A stretch of DNA of 8,870 nucleotides from Desulfobacula sp. (GTDB lineage: Bacteria > Desulfobacterota > Desulfobacteria > Desulfobacterales > Desulfobacteraceae), in contig JAQICW010000398.1 of the NCBI GenBank assembly GCA_027858355.1, positions 1 to 8,870 of the forward strand, read 5' to 3'. Within the stretch, counting starts at the first letter, position 1; each line of letters begins with the position of its first letter. Positions 7,315 to 8,870 of the stretch are shown in pieces. The notes under the pieces are model-generated. The model did not search any database. It saw only the letters and a program-made list of their open reading frames with translations, and was not told where the DNA came from. Made by a program: the position numbers and the translations under genes.

Positions 7315-7531
7315 AAAACTCGGAGGTGACCCAGGCGTGCTTAGTGGAATTGTTGACATATGCTATCTTGAAGAAGCAAGGCGTATACATCCCTACCTGA
7401 CGGATCGGAATGTTGATATGTACTGCACTGATGAGTGATACAGAAGCATGCCTTCCTGACCATTCCAGCAAGCCTCCCGTAATGATGGACCTCCTGAAGT
7501 ATGAGAGGGCAAAAAGATTGAATTTGCAACA

Positions 7532-7562
7532 CCATGGGGAATATCATACAATGCCCCCATGG
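7532..7562. repeat. Inverted repeat with 8-bp GC-rich arms
   Basis: CCATGGGG at 7532-7539 pairs perfectly with CCCCATGG at 7555-7562 around a 15-base loop. No T-run follows, so it is not a standard terminator. It lies inside the stretch of possible coding remains and may be chance or an operator. Confidence 0.35.
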
Positions 7563-7684
7563 ATTTAGAAATAGTAGAGAGGAAGACGCTTTTTGTCAAT
7601 AGAAGTATGGTATATAGATAGCTGAACATGTCGCAGAAAAAGCAATGCCAAAGGGGAAGTGCATTTTTTTTGGGCGTGGTGTCT

Positions 7685-7711
7685 CATATAAAAGATATAA
7701 AGGATATAAAG
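7685..7711 (+). repeat. Three tandem 9-bp repeats upstream of the SDR gene
   Basis: CATATAAAA (7685-7693), GATATAAAG (7694-7702) and GATATAAAG (7703-7711) follow each other without gaps. The last two are identical and the first differs at both ends. They lie 44 bp before the SDR start and contain several TATAAA-like hexamers, so they may form or flank its -10 region. No convincing -35 is seen at 17 bp. Confidence 0.5.
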
Positions 7712-7754
7712 GGCTTTTAATCAGTCAATTCAGACGTCAGACAAAGGAGAAAAA

Positions 7755-8519
7755 ATGAACAAATGGCAATTAAAGGGAAAAACTGCTTTAATCTCCGGAG
7801 GAACAAAGGGTATTGGTTTTTCAATAGCAGGTGAGATTCTTAAACTGGGTGGATCTGTATATATTATTGCAAGAGACAGTACTTTAATTCAGGAACGGTT
7901 AAAAAACTGGAAAATAAATGGTTTTGATGCAGACGGAAGTGTATGCGATGTAACCTGCTTAAATGATATGGAAGAGCTCCTGGAAAAAGTTAGAAAAAAA
8001 TGGATGTCGCTTGATATTTTGATCAATAATGCAGGAACAAATATCAGAAAAAAAATCCATGAATACTCAGCAGAAGAATATAATTCGGTTCTATCAACAA
8101 ATATGAATTCATCCTTCCATTTATGTCGACTTTTTTATGAACTTCTAAAAAAGTCAAATAATGCTTCGGTTGTTAATATTATATCCGTTGCCGGTATTAC
8201 CCATTTAAGAACAGGTGTTCCCTATGGAATGACCAAAGCTGCTTTAAATCAGATGACTCGTAATCTGGCTTGCGAATGGGCAGGGGATAATATCAGGGTC
8301 AATGCCATTGCACCCTGGTATACAAGAACACCTCTGGCAGAACAGGTATTAAATGATCAAGAATATTTGAAATCCGTTTTAAGCAGAACACCCATGGGAA
8401 GAATCGCAGAACCGCATGAAATAGCATCTGCTGCAGCATTTTTGTGTATGGAGGCATCGTCTTATATTACCGGTCAATGCATTGCAGTTGATGGCGGTTT
8501 TTCTGTTTATGGCTTTTAA
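7755..8519 (+). CDS. Short-chain dehydrogenase/reductase, tropinone-reductase-like
   Basis: A 254-residue classical SDR that reduces or oxidises a carbonyl/alcohol with a nicotinamide cofactor. The cofactor loop is SGGTKGIG (14-21), with R40 after strand 2 favouring NADP(H). NNAG is at 91-94, and the catalytic tetrad is N116, S144, Y157 and K161. The C-terminal [12 protein letters not shown] (238-249) closes the fold. The start [20 protein letters not shown] and the segments [13 protein letters not shown] and TPMGR are strikingly like plant tropinone reductases as I recall them. Bacterial relatives exist and their substrates are mostly unknown, so no alkaloid role is claimed. AAAGGAG at 7743-7749 lies 5 bases before the ATG. 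Codon use is much more AT-rich than in nfo. The PLP-enzyme gene begins 59 bp downstream and is probably in the same operon. Confidence 0.92.
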   Translation: MNKWQLKGKTALISGGTKGIGFSIAGEILKLGGSVYIIARDSTLIQERLKNWKINGFDADGSVCDVTCLNDMEELLEKVRKKWMSLDILINNAGTNIRKKIHEYSAEEYNSVLSTNMNSSFHLCRLFYELLKKSNNASVVNIISVAGITHLRTGVPYGMTKAALNQMTRNLACEWAGDNIRVNAIAPWYTRTPLAEQVLNDQEYLKSVLSRTPMGRIAEPHEIASAAAFLCMEASSYITGQCIAVDGGFSVYGF

Positions 8520-8578
8520 AATTATTGTTATGGTGTAACTTGGTTGATTTCAAAAAAAATTAAAATTGGAGAATAATA

Positions 8579-8870
8579 ATGAAAATGAATATAGTGTTTG
8601 AAAAGATTATCAGTCGCAGAGATGATTTCCCATCATTAAAACAAGAGATTAATGGATACCCTTTGGCTTACTTGGATGGTCCCGGTGGTACCCAGGTTCC
8701 GCAATCTGTGATTGATGCAGTTTCAAACTATTATTATACCAGCAACGCCAATTCCCATGGGAACTTCATCACTTCCCAACGCACAGATGACGTATTGGAT
8801 GGTACCCGGGAAAAAATAGCAACATTTTTGGGCGCGGATGGATTTGAAAATATCTCCTATGGTCATAATA
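8579..8870 (+). CDS. Class V aminotransferase / cysteine-desulfurase-like protein, VC1184 type (5' part)
   Basis: The first 97 residues of a gene cut by the right edge. The sequence LAYLDGPGGTQVPQSVIDAV (about 29-48), then SNANSHGNF and a T-D-D-V-L-D-G-T-R-E helix, matches the N-terminal part of fold-type I, class V PLP enzymes. It fits best the cysteine-desulfurase-like VC1184 subfamily (TIGR01976), whose reaction is not well defined. The PLP-binding lysine and any catalytic cysteine lie beyond the window. The ATG at 8579 has GGAG at 8568-8571, 7 bases upstream; a second ATG at 8585 is a less likely start. It is on the same strand as the SDR gene 59 bp upstream with no terminator between, so the two are probably co-transcribed. 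Confidence 0.87.
   Translation, partial: MKMNIVFEKIISRRDDFPSLKQEINGYPLAYLDGPGGTQVPQSVIDAVSNYYYTSNANSHGNFITSQRTDDVLDGTREKIATFLGADGFENISYGHN

Larger units (their letters stand above)
7294..7754. other. Intergenic region of 461 bp with possible remains of a coding sequence
   Basis: No intact gene is supported here. One plus-strand frame (codons starting at 7310) reads protein-like for about 42 residues, including GIVDICYLEEARRIHPYL and ending CTDE at the TGA 7436-7438. After two more in-frame stops (7457-7459 and near 7502), the same frame reads protein-like again (IEFATPWGISYNAPMDLEIV) until about 7617. I do not recognise the family. Minus-strand frames of up to 78 codons overlap the stretch but start from many different points and show no known motif. 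The last 120 bp hold the control region of the SDR gene: tandem 9-mers and a strong ribosome site. Confidence 0.35.

Noticed and set aside
6772..7359. 195-codon antisense frame opposite endonuclease IV
   Set aside because: It overlaps a gene with all nine metal ligands conserved, shows no motif of its own and has no suitable start signal. It is a shadow frame.
7265..7629. Three overlapping minus-strand frames of 68-78 codons
   Set aside because: They are in different frames over the same DNA, with no ribosome sites and no recognisable domains.
7644..7671. Rho-independent terminator: AATGC / GCATT stem followed by eight T
   Set aside because: The stem has only five pairs, is AT-rich and has a 12-base loop. 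It is too weak to call, although the T-run is suggestive.

Overview
The window reads as chromosomal DNA of a Gram-negative bacterium. A secreted von Willebrand factor A (vWA) protein with a classical signal peptide, a membrane histidine kinase and a mixed set of oxidoreductases would suit a sulfate-reducing or related Desulfobacteria-type organism of moderate-to-low GC. That assignment is an inference from gene style and Shine-Dalgarno use; there is no rRNA or other marker. No tRNA, rRNA, CRISPR array, transposase or phage gene was seen.

Layout. (1) 1-2086, minus strand: a vWA-domain exported protein followed after 25 bp by a sensor histidine kinase that runs off the left edge. The kinase frame is cut by an in-frame TAA at 100-102. 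(2) 2087-2307: divergent intergenic region with a plausible sigma70 promoter and four 11-bp-phased repeats resembling PhoB/OmpR-type boxes. (3) 2308-3905, plus strand: a glyoxalase-I-like VOC protein and a FOXRED1-like FAD oxidoreductase, probably one operon. (4) 3966-4676, minus strand: a class I SAM methyltransferase, convergent with the oxidoreductase gene. (5) 4677-5227: a repeat-rich intergenic stretch, then a decayed isoprenylcysteine-methyltransferase-like gene that kept its two ends and lost its middle. (6) 5228-7293, plus strand: a malate/L-lactate dehydrogenase (Ldh_2) family enzyme and endonuclease IV (nfo) with all nine metal ligands. (7) 7294-7754: 461 bp with no intact gene, holding tandem repeats, an inverted repeat and what may be the remains of a coding sequence. 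(8) 7755-8870, plus strand: a tropinone-reductase-like SDR and the start of a class V aminotransferase (cysteine-desulfurase-like, VC1184-type), cut by the right edge.

How the genes fit together. The vWA/kinase pair may be a periplasmic sensing unit. The VOC/FAD pair looks like small-molecule oxidation or detoxification. The SDR and PLP-enzyme pair begins a separate, more AT-rich operon of unknown pathway. No complete new defence or biosynthetic system is visible. The most notable features are two eroded genes (kinase stop, methyltransferase relic), a third possible relic, and unexplained ordered repeats in the intergenic regions.
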